Part shown: positions 51,130 through 60,141 of the stretch, piece by piece
Layout: every line of letters starts with the position of its first letter
Position numbering within the stretch: position 1 is the stretch's first letter
Source of the DNA: Aestuariivita boseongensis
GTDB taxonomy: Bacteria > Pseudomonadota > Alphaproteobacteria > Rhodobacterales > Rhodobacteraceae
DNA length: 64,000 nt
Direction of reading: 5' to 3'
NCBI RefSeq assembly: GCF_001262635.1
Contig: NZ_JXYH01000013.1
Span: 1-64,000, forward strand
The notes under the pieces: generated by a model
What the model was told of the DNA's origin: nothing
What the model saw: the letters and a program-made list of their open reading frames with translations, nothing else
The model's database searches: none
Made by a program: the position numbers and the translations under genes

Positions 51130-51573
51130 TTACCAGCGATCCAGCGCCTCTTCATCCTCGTCCTTGGCCGCAACCCATGAGGCCCCGCCCCGGGTATGTT
51201 CCTTCTTCCAGAACGGCGCGCGGGATTTGAGGTAGTCCATCAGGAATTCCGCCGCCTCGAACGCGTCCTTGCGGTGGGGGGAGGCCGTGGCGACCATCAT
51301 GATCAGATCGCCCGGCGCCATCCGGCCATAGCGGTGGATGATCAGCACATCGCCCAGATCCCAGCGGCCCTGCGCCTGGTTGGCGATGTCGGTCAGGGCG
51401 GCTTCGGTCATGCCGGGGTAATGTTCGATCTCCATCACATCCAGATCGCCCTGCGCCAGATCCCGCACGATGCCGGTGAAGGTCACCACAGCGCCCATAT
51501 CGCTGCGGCCCGAGGCAAAGGCAGACGCTTCGGCACCCAGATCGAATGGCTGTTCCTGCACGACGATGCGCAT
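51130..51573 (-). CDS. moaE: Molybdopterin synthase large subunit MoaE
   Basis: A 147-residue MoaE: GAVVTFTGIVRD, MEIEHYPGMTEAAL, IIHRYGRMAPGD and the active-site Lys region SRAPFWKKEHTRGG. With MoaD it converts cyclic pyranopterin monophosphate to molybdopterin. It lies 3 bp after moaD, at the end of pgsA-moaD-moaE. Confidence 0.96.
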   Translation of the reverse strand: MRIVVQEQPFDLGAEASAFASGRSDMGAVVTFTGIVRDLAQGDLDVMEIEHYPGMTEAALTDIANQAQGRWDLGDVLIIHRYGRMAPGDLIMMVATASPHRKDAFEAAEFLMDYLKSRAPFWKKEHTRGGASWVAAKDEDEEALDRW

Positions 51574-51576
51574 GGG

Positions 51577-51822
51577 TCAGCCCCCGGTCATCGGCGGAAA
51601 AAACGCCACCTCGCGCGCGCCATCCAGCGGCGCATCGAAATCGGTCAGCTGCTGGTCCACCGCCACACGCAGGGCGCTGAGATCGGCAAAGGCAGCCTCG
51701 TATCGCGGCTCGCGCGCTTTCAGCTCTTCCACCAGATCGGTGACGGTCTTGGCCTGGCTGTCGACCTGTTCCCGTGGCACGCCAATCCGTTCGCGCACCC
51801 AGGCGAAATAAAGTACATTCAT
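51577..51822 (-). CDS. moaD: Molybdopterin synthase sulfur carrier MoaD
   Basis: An 81-residue ubiquitin-fold protein ending in the essential Gly-Gly (FFPPMTGG), where MoeB adds the thiocarboxylate. The start shares one base with the pgsA stop (TGATG). Standard length and intact tail indicate function. Confidence 0.95.
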   Translation of the reverse strand: MNVLYFAWVRERIGVPREQVDSQAKTVTDLVEELKAREPRYEAAFADLSALRVAVDQQLTDFDAPLDGAREVAFFPPMTGG

Positions 51823-52493
51823 CAGCGGGTCTCTTTCAGGTAGGGCATGGCTTTGCGCAGGTAATCATAGCCGGTGAGCAATGTCAGCCCCGCGGCGATC
51901 CACAGAAGCGTGAGGCCGATCCAGCCCGACCAGAGCATTCCTTCGAATTTCCAGCGCAGGCCCATCAGGTCTTCGACTTCACCGGCCATGATCTGATCGA
52001 CCAGCGCCTGATCCATGCCCATGGCGGACATGCCGAGGTAATGTTCGAACACACCCTGGGCGAACAGCACGGCGATGGCGAACATCTGAACGGTGGTCTT
52101 CCATTTCGCCAGCGGCGTGACCTTCAGCGTGCCTGCGGTGTCGCCCAGGTATTCGCGCAGGCCCGATACAAAGACTTCGCGGAACAGGATGAAGGTTGCG
52201 GGCAGCACGAACCACGGCGTCCAGTTCTGGTTGGAATATCCCACGATCACCATAAGCGCGATCACCACCATCGCCTTGTCGGCAATCGGGTCCAGCATCG
52301 CGCCCAGCTTGGTTTCCTGCTTCCACGCGCGGGCGAGATAGCCGTCGAACCAATCGGTGATGGCGGCGGTCAGAAACAGGATCAGAGCGAACCAGTCGGC
52401 GTAAGGCCGGTGGAAATACAGGAACATCACCGCGACGCCAGGGGCGGCGAGCAGACGCAGAAGCGTCAGGATATTTGGGACGGTCCACTTCAT
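51822..52493 (-). CDS. pgsA: CDP-diacylglycerol-glycerol-3-phosphate 3-phosphatidyltransferase
   Basis: A 223-residue membrane enzyme with the CDP-alcohol phosphatidyltransferase motif DWFDGYLARAWKQETKLGAMLDPIADK, complete with all Asp residues. It makes phosphatidylglycerol phosphate. The ATG at 52493 (MKWTVPNILTLLRL) is typical; a longer frame upstream is not. Coupled to moaD. In related genomes uvrC normally lies directly upstream; here a NylB-like gene and a small kinase gene are between. Confidence 0.95.
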   Translation of the reverse strand: MKWTVPNILTLLRLLAAPGVAVMFLYFHRPYADWFALILFLTAAITDWFDGYLARAWKQETKLGAMLDPIADKAMVVIALMVIVGYSNQNWTPWFVLPATFILFREVFVSGLREYLGDTAGTLKVTPLAKWKTTVQMFAIAVLFAQGVFEHYLGMSAMGMDQALVDQIMAGEVEDLMGLRWKFEGMLWSGWIGLTLLWIAAGLTLLTGYDYLRKAMPYLKETR

Positions 52494-52534
52494 ACCGCTC
52501 CAATACCCGCTTCGCGCGGGCATCGGAAGAGGGA

Positions 52535-53698
52535 TCAGCGCAGACAGTCGCGGATGCGGGCCACGGCGGCAAAGACATGCGCGCCGACCGCGTCGCTGGT
52601 GGGGTCGTTGTTCGAGGAAAACCACGCGACCACGGTTTGCGTTTCCGCACAGGCAAAGAGGTACTGTCCGTGGATGCCCATACCATGGATCATCGGCCCG
52701 CCCTCGCCCGGCACGTGATACCACTTGGCGCGGTAGGACCGGCCCGGTTCCGGGAAACGGTCGGCGAAATCGCCCTTGGCCCAGGCGGCGGGGTCGCCCC
52801 CGGCCCAGATGTCGCGCACCCAGGCTTCGGGCAGAACCTGACGCCCGTCGCGCGCGCCATCCTGCAACAGCATCTGCCCGACGCGCGCCAGATCGCGGGC
52901 GGTGATGCAAAAGCCCCCTGCCGCGCGGGCGCCGCCGATGCGGTCCACCGTCAGGTCACCGGGCTGTTCCGCGCCCAGCGGTTTCAGCAGGCGTTCGGAC
53001 AGCAGGTCGGCAAAGCGCACACCGCTTGCACGTTCGAACAGCCACGCAAGCATGTCGGTGACCGGAGAGACATAGTGGAACCGATCCCCATGATCGCCAT
53101 CGCGTTCGGTTAGAAGGGATTGGAAGCTGCGCAGATCCATGGCGCTTTCACCGGGTTCCAAAGGATTCCAGTTCGCGGCCTTGCGGTATTCGATGATTGG
53201 TCCGGTGGTGGCGGTGTAATCCTCGTCAAAAAGTACCCCTACCTGCATATCCAGCGCCTGCCGGACCGTGGCCCCGTCATATGCCGTGCCGGTCAATTCG
53301 GGCAGGTATTCGGTGACAGGGGCGTTCACATCGACCTCGCCCCGATCCACCAGGCTGCCTGCGACCAGACCCAGCATGGATTTGGACACCGACATGAGGA
53401 TATGCGGATCGCAGGCCGTCATGCCGTTGCGATAGGTCTCATGCACGATCCTGCCCTTGTGCAGGATCACCAGCGCGTCGGTGGACACACCCGAGATGGC
53501 CTGACCCAGATCCGCCGCGCCCAGATCCACCTCACCTTCCGGCAGGTGCCAGATGTTGGCCGCGTCATTCGCCACACGGGCCGAGGGCACGATTTCGCGC
53601 ACATGGTGGAAGGCCCAGTGATTGAAGGGCGAGGTGCGCCAGTTTGCCAGCGTGGCGCGTTTGCCTTCGGGTGGCGGGAAGCCTTGTTGAATGTCCAT
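52535..53698 (-). CDS. Serine hydrolase, NylB/class C beta-lactamase-like
   Basis: A 387-residue penicillin-recognising-fold hydrolase with the catalytic SxxK as SVSKS (about residues 104-108), Tyr-x-Ser/Asn-type FHYVSPVTDML (about 209-219) and a C-terminal HGMGIHGQYLF in place of KTG. The N-terminal SPFNHWAFHHVREIVPSARV is typical of 6-aminohexanoate-dimer hydrolase (NylB)-like proteins. No signal peptide, so cytoplasmic. It likely hydrolyses a small amide or ester; the natural substrate is unknown. It lies between pgsA and a divergent kinase gene. Confidence 0.87.
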   Translation of the reverse strand: MDIQQGFPPPEGKRATLANWRTSPFNHWAFHHVREIVPSARVANDAANIWHLPEGEVDLGAADLGQAISGVSTDALVILHKGRIVHETYRNGMTACDPHILMSVSKSMLGLVAGSLVDRGEVDVNAPVTEYLPELTGTAYDGATVRQALDMQVGVLFDEDYTATTGPIIEYRKAANWNPLEPGESAMDLRSFQSLLTERDGDHGDRFHYVSPVTDMLAWLFERASGVRFADLLSERLLKPLGAEQPGDLTVDRIGGARAAGGFCITARDLARVGQMLLQDGARDGRQVLPEAWVRDIWAGGDPAAWAKGDFADRFPEPGRSYRAKWYHVPGEGGPMIHGMGIHGQYLFACAETQTVVAWFSSNNDPTSDAVGAHVFAAVARIRDCLR

Positions 53699-53821
53699 GT
53701 CTGAGCCCTTTGTCCTGCGCGGTCAGACAAGCGCGGTTTGACGCCAAGGGCAAGGGAGGCTTTTCATCGGCCGGTTCAGCGCGTAGGCCCTGCGGCAGCT
53801 ATGCAGAAAGGAATGACCGCC

Positions 53822-54319
53822 ATGCCCTCGCCCAACCCGATGTTGCATATGGTCTGTGGAAAGATCGGCGCCGGAAAATCCACGCTTTGTGCCCGCTTGG
53901 CCAAGGCCGAGGGTACCGTGCGCCTCAGCGAGGATGATTGGCTTGCCCCGCTTTTCGGCGATCAGATGCGCACGGGCGCGGACTACGTACACTTCGCTGC
54001 GAAACTGCGCGACGCGATGACCCCGCATATTCAGGCGCTTCTGCGCGAAGGCCTGTCTGTGGTTCTGGATTTTCCTGCCAATACGGTGGAGCAACGTGAA
54101 TGGATGCGCGATCTGCTGGAGGCAACAGGGGCGGACCACCAGATGCATGTGCTGGACGTGCCGGATGAGATCTGCCTTGCCCGCCTGCGAGAGAGGAACG
54201 CACGCGGCGATCACCCCTTTGCCCCATCTGAAGATATGTTTCACCGTTTCGCGCGAAATTTTGCACCGCCGACCGAGGCAGAAGGCTTTACCGTGATTGT
54301 GCACCGCCACGAGGCATAG
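53822..54319 (+). CDS. Small P-loop kinase-like ATP-binding protein (AAA_33 type)
   Basis: About 165 residues with Walker A GKIGAGKSTL at the N-terminus, RLSEDDWL (substrate-side Asp pair), VVLDFPANTVEQREWMRDL and the lid Arg segment LARLRERNARGDHPF. This is the AAA_33/zeta-like kinase fold used by enzymes that phosphorylate small molecules. Substrate unknown, no partner antitoxin visible. ATGs at 53801, 53813 and 53822 are in frame; AAAGGA is best spaced from 53822. It stands alone on the plus strand inside a minus-strand block, convergent on uvrC. Confidence 0.82.
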   Translation: MPSPNPMLHMVCGKIGAGKSTLCARLAKAEGTVRLSEDDWLAPLFGDQMRTGADYVHFAAKLRDAMTPHIQALLREGLSVVLDFPANTVEQREWMRDLLEATGADHQMHVLDVPDEICLARLRERNARGDHPFAPSEDMFHRFARNFAPPTEAEGFTVIVHRHEA

Positions 54320-54341
54320 TGCGGTTGGATCCGCGTGCCGC

Positions 54342-56231
54342 CTATCCCCGGTCGTGGAAGAAGTCGTAGATCTTTTCGGCCAAAGCCTCTGACACGCCAT
54401 CCACGGCCTTGAGATCGGCCAGATTCGCGCGGCTGACCGCCTTGGCCGACCCGAAATGCGCCAGAAGCGCCCGTTTGCGCGCGGCCCCCACTCCCGCGAT
54501 TTCGTCCAGAGGGGTTGCGCCCACGGCCTTGGCGCGTTTGGCGCGGTGGGTGCCGATGGCGAAGCGGTGCGCCTCGTCCCGCAGGCGTTGGACGAAATAG
54601 AGGACCGGATCGTTGTGGCGTAGCGCGAAGGGGCGCGTGCCTACGCGGTGGAATTCTTCTTTGCCCGCGTCGCGGTCCACGCCTTTGGCGACGCCGATCA
54701 TGGGGATGTCTTCGACCCCGTGTTCGGCCATGATCTGGGCGACAGCGCTGACCTGCCCGGCCCCGCCGTCGATCAGCAGCAGGTCGGGCCATTGGCCTTT
54801 CTCGCGGTCGGGGTCGTCCTTCATCAGGCGGGCGAAGCGGCGGTTCAGCACCTCTTTCATCATGCCGAAATCGTCGCCGGGCGTCAGGTCATCGCCGCGG
54901 ATGTTGAATTTGCGATAGCTGTTCTTCATGAACCCATCGGGGCCAGCCACGATCATCGCGCCCACGGCGTTGGTGCCCTGGATGTGGGAGTTGTCATAAA
55001 CCTCGATCCGTTGCGGGGGGGCGTCCAGATCGAACACCTCGGCCAGGCCTTTCAGCAGTTTGGCCTGGGTCGCGGTTTCGGCCATCTTGCGGGCGAGGCT
55101 TTCGCGGGCGTTTCGCAGCGCACCTTCGATCAGCTCGGCCTTTTCGCCGCGCTGGGGCACCAGCACTTCGACCTTGCGGCCCAGTTTCTGGGACAGTGCG
55201 TCCTGCATCAGATCGGGGTTTTCGATCTCGTGGCTGAGGATCACCTGACGGGGCGGTTCCTTGGCGTCATAGAACTGGCCCAGGAAGGCTTCCAGCACCT
55301 CGCCCTCGTCGATATCGGCCCCCACGCGGGGGTAAAAATCGCGGTTGCCCCAGTTCTGGTTGGCGCGGATGAAGAAGACCTGCACGCAAGCCTGCCCGTT
55401 TTCCAGATGCAGCGCGATCACGTCCGCCTCGGTCACTCCGCGCGGGTTGATGCCCTGGGCGGTCTGCACCTGCGTCAGCGCGCGGATCCGGTCACGCAGG
55501 GCGGCGGCGCGTTCAAACTCCATCGCGTCGGAGGCCTCCTGCATCTGCTTGGCCAGATCCTCCTGCACGCGGGTGGAGCGACCTGTCAGGAAGTTTTCGG
55601 CATCCTTGACGCTTTTGGCGTAATCCTCGGGGCTGATAAGGCCGACGCAAGGGCCTGAACAGCGCTTGATCTGGTAAAGCAGACAGGGCCGCGACCGGCT
55701 TTCGAACATCGCATCGGTGCAGTTGCGCAGAAGGAACACCTTCTGCAGCTGGTTCAGCGTGCGGTTCACGGCACCCGCACTGGCGAAGGGGCCGAAATAG
55801 GCGCCTTTTTCCTTCTTCGCGCCGCGGTGTTTTTTGATCTGCGGATAGGCGTGGTTCTTGGCCACCAGAATGTTGGGAAAGCTTTTGTCGTCGCGCAGCA
55901 GGACGTTGTATTTCGGCTTGAGCTGCTTGATCAGGTTCTGTTCCAGCAAAAGCGCCTCGGTCTCGGTCCGGGTGGTCAGAAACATCATCGAAGCGGTTTC
56001 GCGGATCATCCGGGCAATGCGCGCGGAATGGCCCGAGGGGCGGGCATAGTTCGACACCCGCGCGCGCAGGTTGCGCGCCTTGCCCACGTAGAGAACGCGG
56101 CTTTGTTCATCCAGCATCCGGTAAACACCCGGAGAGCTGTCCAGCGTCTTGAGATAGCTTTGGATGCAGGCATGGCCCGTGACCGCCTGGGGCGATCCGG
56201 TCTGATCCTGGGGTGAGGTTTGCGCGGTCAT
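54342..56231 (-). CDS. uvrC: Excinuclease ABC subunit C
   Basis: A 629-residue UvrC: GIY-YIG nuclease ([30 protein letters not shown]), a Cys cluster typical of the iron-sulfur-binding region ([29 protein letters not shown]), UVR motif (about 200-240), RNase H-like nuclease ([30 protein letters not shown]) and two C-terminal helix-hairpin-helix motifs. It makes both incisions in nucleotide excision repair. The start is ATG 56231. An AT-rich 301-bp region precedes it. Confidence 0.97.
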   Translation of the reverse strand: MTAQTSPQDQTGSPQAVTGHACIQSYLKTLDSSPGVYRMLDEQSRVLYVGKARNLRARVSNYARPSGHSARIARMIRETASMMFLTTRTETEALLLEQNLIKQLKPKYNVLLRDDKSFPNILVAKNHAYPQIKKHRGAKKEKGAYFGPFASAGAVNRTLNQLQKVFLLRNCTDAMFESRSRPCLLYQIKRCSGPCVGLISPEDYAKSVKDAENFLTGRSTRVQEDLAKQMQEASDAMEFERAAALRDRIRALTQVQTAQGINPRGVTEADVIALHLENGQACVQVFFIRANQNWGNRDFYPRVGADIDEGEVLEAFLGQFYDAKEPPRQVILSHEIENPDLMQDALSQKLGRKVEVLVPQRGEKAELIEGALRNARESLARKMAETATQAKLLKGLAEVFDLDAPPQRIEVYDNSHIQGTNAVGAMIVAGPDGFMKNSYRKFNIRGDDLTPGDDFGMMKEVLNRRFARLMKDDPDREKGQWPDLLLIDGGAGQVSAVAQIMAEHGVEDIPMIGVAKGVDRDAGKEEFHRVGTRPFALRHNDPVLYFVQRLRDEAHRFAIGTHRAKRAKAVGATPLDEIAGVGAARKRALLAHFGSAKAVSRANLADLKAVDGVSEALAEKIYDFFHDRG

Positions 56232-56532
56232 GAGACTGTCATATGATTCTCATGCTGCGGCTGCAATCTTGAGGCACATTGTTCAAGACTAAAGCTTTCC
56301 ACGAAAGCTGTGGATAACTCTGATGATATGTTTGGGGCACCGGGAATTTTTCTTTGATTTCCGGTGATTTCGTTAAATTGCACAAAAATTGGGCGCAATT
56401 CCAAGCCCTTGATCTTAAACGATACTTTTTTGTGATGCTTACAAATGGTTGAAAATATTAAACTTTTTGTAACAGCTTGGTAACCACGCTTAAACCGGTG
56501 CAAAACTTGATGCGCAGATGCAGCATTACCTG
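56232..56532. other. AT-rich 301-bp region without a gene
   Basis: This is the most AT-rich long stretch of the window and has no convincing ORF. It contains a perfect DnaA box, an inverted repeat CACCGG...CCGGTG (about 56339-56367) with an A/T-rich loop, and several TTAAAC words (56413, 56458, 56490). It must hold the uvrC promoter and the end of the SDR transcript; the base composition exceeds what those need. Confidence 0.6.
56309..56317 (-). promoter_or_regulatory. Perfect DnaA box
   Basis: The minus strand reads TTATCCACA, the consensus high-affinity DnaA site, 78 bp upstream of the uvrC start. A single box suggests DnaA control of uvrC or chance; an origin would need several. Confidence 0.45.
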
Positions 56533-57312
56533 TCATTCAACCCCCAGCACGTCAGGCGTTTCCCAGACCAGATGCTGGCCCCCATCCACGCATAGCAGTT
56601 GGCCCGTGACCGCGCGCGCATCCAGGAAATAGCCAAGCGCGGCGCAGATCCCTTCGGGATCAGCACCCCGTTTCAGCACCGTCGCTGCCCGTTGGCGGGC
56701 GAAATGATCTGTTGTCTGACGCACGCCCTGCATTGTCGGGCCAGGGCCAATCGCGTTGACGCGGATCGCGGGGGCAAGCGCCTGCGAGGTGGTTTGCGTC
56801 ATCGCCCAAAGGCCCATCTTGGCAATGGTATAGGTCATGAATTCAGGCGTCAGTTTGCGCACCCGCTGGTCAATCAGATTGACGATCAGCCCGCTGGCCT
56901 GCGGTTCGCCGTTCTCGTCCACAGCGGGCTCAAGCCCCTGGGCGGCCATGGCCTGGGTCAGAACGAAAGGCGCGCGCAGGTTGCTTTCCAGATGGCGGTC
57001 CCAGCTGTCGCGTGTGGCCGATGTGATGTTGTCATACTCAAAAATCGAGGCGTTGTTGATCAGGCAGGTGATTGGCCCGCCCAACCCCTCTGACGCCTGG
57101 GACAGAAGTGCCTGGGTTTGCCCTTCGTCCAGCAGGTCGGCCTGGCAGGTGATGGCGCGGCGGCCCATGGCGGTGATCTGGTCCGCCACTTCGCGCGCGT
57201 CCACGTCCGAGGTGGCATAGTGGATGGCCACGTCAAAGCCACGCCCTGCCAGATAGAGGGCCATTGCCCGCCCCAGACGCTTGCCCGCGCCGGTTACCAA
57301 AGCTTTTGTCAT
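56533..57312 (-). CDS. SDR-family oxidoreductase, pteridine reductase (FolM)-like
   Basis: A 259-residue short-chain dehydrogenase: the NADP(H)-binding TGAGKRLGRAMA has the TGxxxRLG form of pteridine reductases rather than TGxxxGxG; further NNASIF, the catalytic YTIAKMG (Tyr-x3-Lys) and the C-terminal VDGGQHL. FolM/PTR1-type enzymes reduce dihydromonapterin or dihydrobiopterin. The catalytic Ser position is replaced near LIVNLIDQRV, as in FolM/PTR1. It lies 15 bp after the exchanger gene and ends its operon. Confidence 0.85.
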   Translation of the reverse strand: MTKALVTGAGKRLGRAMALYLAGRGFDVAIHYATSDVDAREVADQITAMGRRAITCQADLLDEGQTQALLSQASEGLGGPITCLINNASIFEYDNITSATRDSWDRHLESNLRAPFVLTQAMAAQGLEPAVDENGEPQASGLIVNLIDQRVRKLTPEFMTYTIAKMGLWAMTQTTSQALAPAIRVNAIGPGPTMQGVRQTTDHFARQRAATVLKRGADPEGICAALGYFLDARAVTGQLLCVDGGQHLVWETPDVLGVE

Positions 57313-57327
57313 CTTGGTTGGTCCTGC

Positions 57328-58281
57328 TTAGATCAGTACGACTGCAAGGTAGGCCACATAGGCCGCGGTCAAGGCAACGCCCCAGATGCGCGTTATATCC
57401 TTTTTCAGGAAAACAAAGGGCAGGATCACCAGCGAGGCCGCCAGCATCACCCACAAGTCCTGACGCAGGAAGGATGGATCGACCGGGATCGGGCCAACCA
57501 GCGTGGCGATGCCGATGATGGCCAGCAGGTTGAACATGTTCGATCCGATCACATTGCCCAGCGCCACATCGGCTTGCCGACGCAGGGCGGCCATAACAGT
57601 GGTGGCCAGTTCGGGAAGGGATGTGCCGATCGCCACCAGCGTCAGTCCGATCACGGTGTCGCTGACGCCATATTGCTTTGCTATAATGGTGGCATTGTCG
57701 ACCAGGATATCGGCCCCCAGCGGAAGTCCGATCAGACCCAGCGCCAGATACAGCGCCACTTGCCAGACGGGCATTTCGGGGTCGGCGCCTTCCAGTTCCT
57801 CCAGATCCAGTTCGACCGCTTCGCCCGCTTGCTGATGCGCACGCGCATCGCGGAAGGCATCGAACAGCACAAAGGCCAGGGCAGACAGAAGGATCAGACC
57901 GCTGATCCAGGTGAAAGTGCCCATGAAGGCCAGCGCGATAAACAGCACAGATGCGGCCAGCATGAAGACATAGGTTTTTCTGCTGTCGCAGGTGCTGGTG
58001 TGCAGCGGGGCTAGGATCGCGGGGATGCCCAGCACCAGAAGGATATTGGCGGTATTCGACCCCACCACATTGCCCAGCGCGATACCCGGCGCTTCGTCCA
58101 TGATGGCCTTGACCGAGATCAAAAGCTCAGGAGCAGAGGTGCCGAAGGCCACGATGGTCAGGCTGACGATCAGGGCGGGAATGCCCAGCCGCAGCGACAG
58201 GTTCACCGCCCCTTTGACCAGGCTGTCCCCGGCCAGAAGCAGGATTACCAATCCAAGGCCTGACAGCAGCCAGGGGATCAT
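57328..58281 (-). CDS. Calcium/sodium antiporter (CaCA family)
   Basis: A 317-residue antiporter with two inverted halves, each carrying an alpha-repeat: VAFGTSAPELLISVKA plus GNVVGSNTANI, and VAIGTSLPELATTV plus GNVIGSNMFNLL; the Glu and Asn residues that bind cations are intact. About ten helices with an acidic loop in the middle (AVELDLEELEGADPE). It exports Ca2+ in exchange for Na+ or H+. The ATG at 58281 overlaps the stop of the zinc-ribbon microprotein gene. Confidence 0.93.
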   Translation of the reverse strand: MIPWLLSGLGLVILLLAGDSLVKGAVNLSLRLGIPALIVSLTIVAFGTSAPELLISVKAIMDEAPGIALGNVVGSNTANILLVLGIPAILAPLHTSTCDSRKTYVFMLAASVLFIALAFMGTFTWISGLILLSALAFVLFDAFRDARAHQQAGEAVELDLEELEGADPEMPVWQVALYLALGLIGLPLGADILVDNATIIAKQYGVSDTVIGLTLVAIGTSLPELATTVMAALRRQADVALGNVIGSNMFNLLAIIGIATLVGPIPVDPSFLRQDLWVMLAASLVILPFVFLKKDITRIWGVALTAAYVAYLAVVLI

Positions 58282-58451
58282 GCGCCCTTCCCTCCGGCGC
58301 CGCAGGGGCATGGCCCCTTGCCAATGCGATACCGCCCGCAGGACCGGCACTTGGCCGATTGCAGGCGTTTCAGCCCCGGCAGGCGCAGCTTTCCGAACAT
58401 GGCCAGCACAGCCATGAAGATCAGGAAGAGAGAGACGATCTTCAGTATCAC
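58278..58451 (-). CDS. Small membrane protein with zinc-ribbon-like tail
   Basis: A 57-residue protein: one hydrophobic helix (about 2-19) and a Cys-rich tail KCRSCGRYRIGKGPCPCGAGG, two CxxC/CxC knuckles that fit a zinc ribbon. GTG start at 58451, one base after the sppA stop; a TTG four codons earlier is possible. It overlaps the exchanger start as ATGA. A conserved membrane microprotein of unknown role, coupled on both sides. Confidence 0.72.
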   Translation of the reverse strand: MILKIVSLFLIFMAVLAMFGKLRLPGLKRLQSAKCRSCGRYRIGKGPCPCGAGGKGA

Positions 58452-58452
58452 G

Positions 58453-59250
58453 TCAGAGGCCAAAACGGGCGAATTCCGCCCGCTCCTCGATCCCTGTGAA
58501 GGCGTCTTCGATCACGCGGGCGCCAAAGCGCTGGAACAGGGGTTTTTTCACTTCGTAACGGCGGAAGGTGACCTTTTTGCCGAAGACCTCTTGCATCTTG
58601 GGTTTCAGGTGGCCAATCCCGTCGATCAGGCCCAGGTCCTTGGCGCGTTTGGCAAGCCAGATCTCTCCGGTGAAAAGATCCTGGTCCTCGGGCAGTTTGC
58701 CTGCGCGGCGGGTGCTGACATGATCCTTGAAATTGGTGTGGATGTCTTCGAGGATCGCTTTCAGGCGCTCCACATCCTCGGGGTTTTCGGGGCGGAAGGG
58801 GTCCAGCATGGATTTCGACTTGCCGGCGGTATAGACACGCCGCTCGATACCCTGCCTAGCCAGGAATTCATGCGCGCCGAAACTGGCCGAGATCACACCG
58901 ATGGACCCCAGGACCGAACTGTCATCGGCCCAGATCTCATCCGCGGCGGCGGCCAGCCAATACCCGCCGGATGCGGCCACGTCTTCGACAAAGGCGTAGA
59001 CCTTGGTTTCGGTTTCTTCCGCCAGTCGGCGAATGCGCGATCCGATCAGTGACGATTGCACCGGCGATCCGCCCGGCGAGTTGATCTCAAGCGCGACGGC
59101 ATCTGGTTTGCCTTTGCGGAAGGCCTTTTCCAGAAGAGGGCCGACAGTGGCATCGCTGAGCGAGCCACGGCCGGGCATGCCAATAGCACCGGAGAGGCGC
59201 ACAACGGCAACGCGCGGATCGGTTTTTATGAAGGGCAGCCAGCGTTTCAT
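58453..59250 (-). CDS. S49-family serine peptidase (SppA/SohB-like)
   Basis: A 265-residue signal-peptide-peptidase-like protease. LEINSPGGSPVQSSLIGSRI, the catalytic Ser in VEDVAASGGYWLAAAAD and the general-base Lys in TAGKSKSMLDPF are present. The N-terminus lacks a clear membrane anchor, so this is a short soluble or peripheral member. S49 enzymes degrade cleaved signal peptides or membrane protein fragments. It begins the operon sppA-zinc-ribbon protein-antiporter-SDR. Confidence 0.9.
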   Translation of the reverse strand: MKRWLPFIKTDPRVAVVRLSGAIGMPGRGSLSDATVGPLLEKAFRKGKPDAVALEINSPGGSPVQSSLIGSRIRRLAEETETKVYAFVEDVAASGGYWLAAAADEIWADDSSVLGSIGVISASFGAHEFLARQGIERRVYTAGKSKSMLDPFRPENPEDVERLKAILEDIHTNFKDHVSTRRAGKLPEDQDLFTGEIWLAKRAKDLGLIDGIGHLKPKMQEVFGKKVTFRRYEVKKPLFQRFGARVIEDAFTGIEERAEFARFGL

Positions 59251-59379
59251 TCACCCCCATGTAGAATGCCATCAGGGGCGAAACAAGGCGGGGGTGTCAG
59301 ATGAAAGGACCGGTTTTGCCAATCATCGCATGATTTTGCATTTTTGCCACGCCCCGGCATCCGGGACACGGCAGAACGC

Positions 59380-60141
59380 TTAGCTGCGGATGCGCCAGCC
59401 GGTTTTGAAGATCCACCAGATCACCGTCATGCAGGCCAGGGTAAAGCCGCCAATGGCCAGAAGAGACAGGCCGATGGGCACATCGGCCAGCCCATAGAAG
59501 GACCAGCGGAAGCCCGAGATCAGATAGACCACCGGATTGAAATACGAGATCGTCTGCCAAACCGGCGGCAGCATCGAGATCGAGTAAAACGACCCGCCCA
59601 GAAAGACGAGCGGCGTGATCACCATCAACGGCACCAGTTGCAGCTGTTCGAAACTGCCTGCCCAGATCCCGATGATAAAGCCCAGAAGCGCGAAGCTGAG
59701 GCAGGTCAGCAGCAGGAACGCCACCATCGCCAGCGGGTGCTGGATCTGCAGATCGACAAAGAAATACGAGGTGACAAGGATCACGACCCCGATGAACAGC
59801 GCCTTGGTGGCTGCAGCGCCCACATAGCCGCAGACGATTTCCAGAAAGTTCACCGGGGCCGAGAGCAGTTCATAGATCGTGCCGATGAATTTCGGGAAAT
59901 AGATGCCGAATGACGCGTTGGAGATGGCCTGCGTCATCACGCTGAGCATCACCAGCCCCGGCACGATGAACGCGCCATAGCTGACGCCATCGACCTGATC
60001 GATGCGCGAGCCGATCGCGGCGCCGAAGACCACGAAATAAAGCGAGGTCGACAGAACCGGCGAGAGAAAGCTTTGCGTCAGCGTGCGGAAAAAGCGCGCC
60101 ATCTCGAATTTATAGATGGCAAGGATGGCGGTCGGGTTCAT
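59380..60141 (-). CDS. ABC-2 type transporter permease (YadH-like)
   Basis: A 253-residue ABC-2 permease with six helices and the family pattern [42 protein letters not shown] and [18 protein letters not shown]. With the adjacent ATPase (coupled by ATGA) it forms an export system of unknown substrate similar to E. coli YadGH. Confidence 0.92.
   Translation of the reverse strand: MNPTAILAIYKFEMARFFRTLTQSFLSPVLSTSLYFVVFGAAIGSRIDQVDGVSYGAFIVPGLVMLSVMTQAISNASFGIYFPKFIGTIYELLSAPVNFLEIVCGYVGAAATKALFIGVVILVTSYFFVDLQIQHPLAMVAFLLLTCLSFALLGFIIGIWAGSFEQLQLVPLMVITPLVFLGGSFYSISMLPPVWQTISYFNPVVYLISGFRWSFYGLADVPIGLSLLAIGGFTLACMTVIWWIFKTGWRIRS

Noticed and set aside
56309-56317. Chromosome replication origin near the DnaA box
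   Set aside because: Only one consensus box, and none of the genes usual at alphaproteobacterial origins lies nearby.
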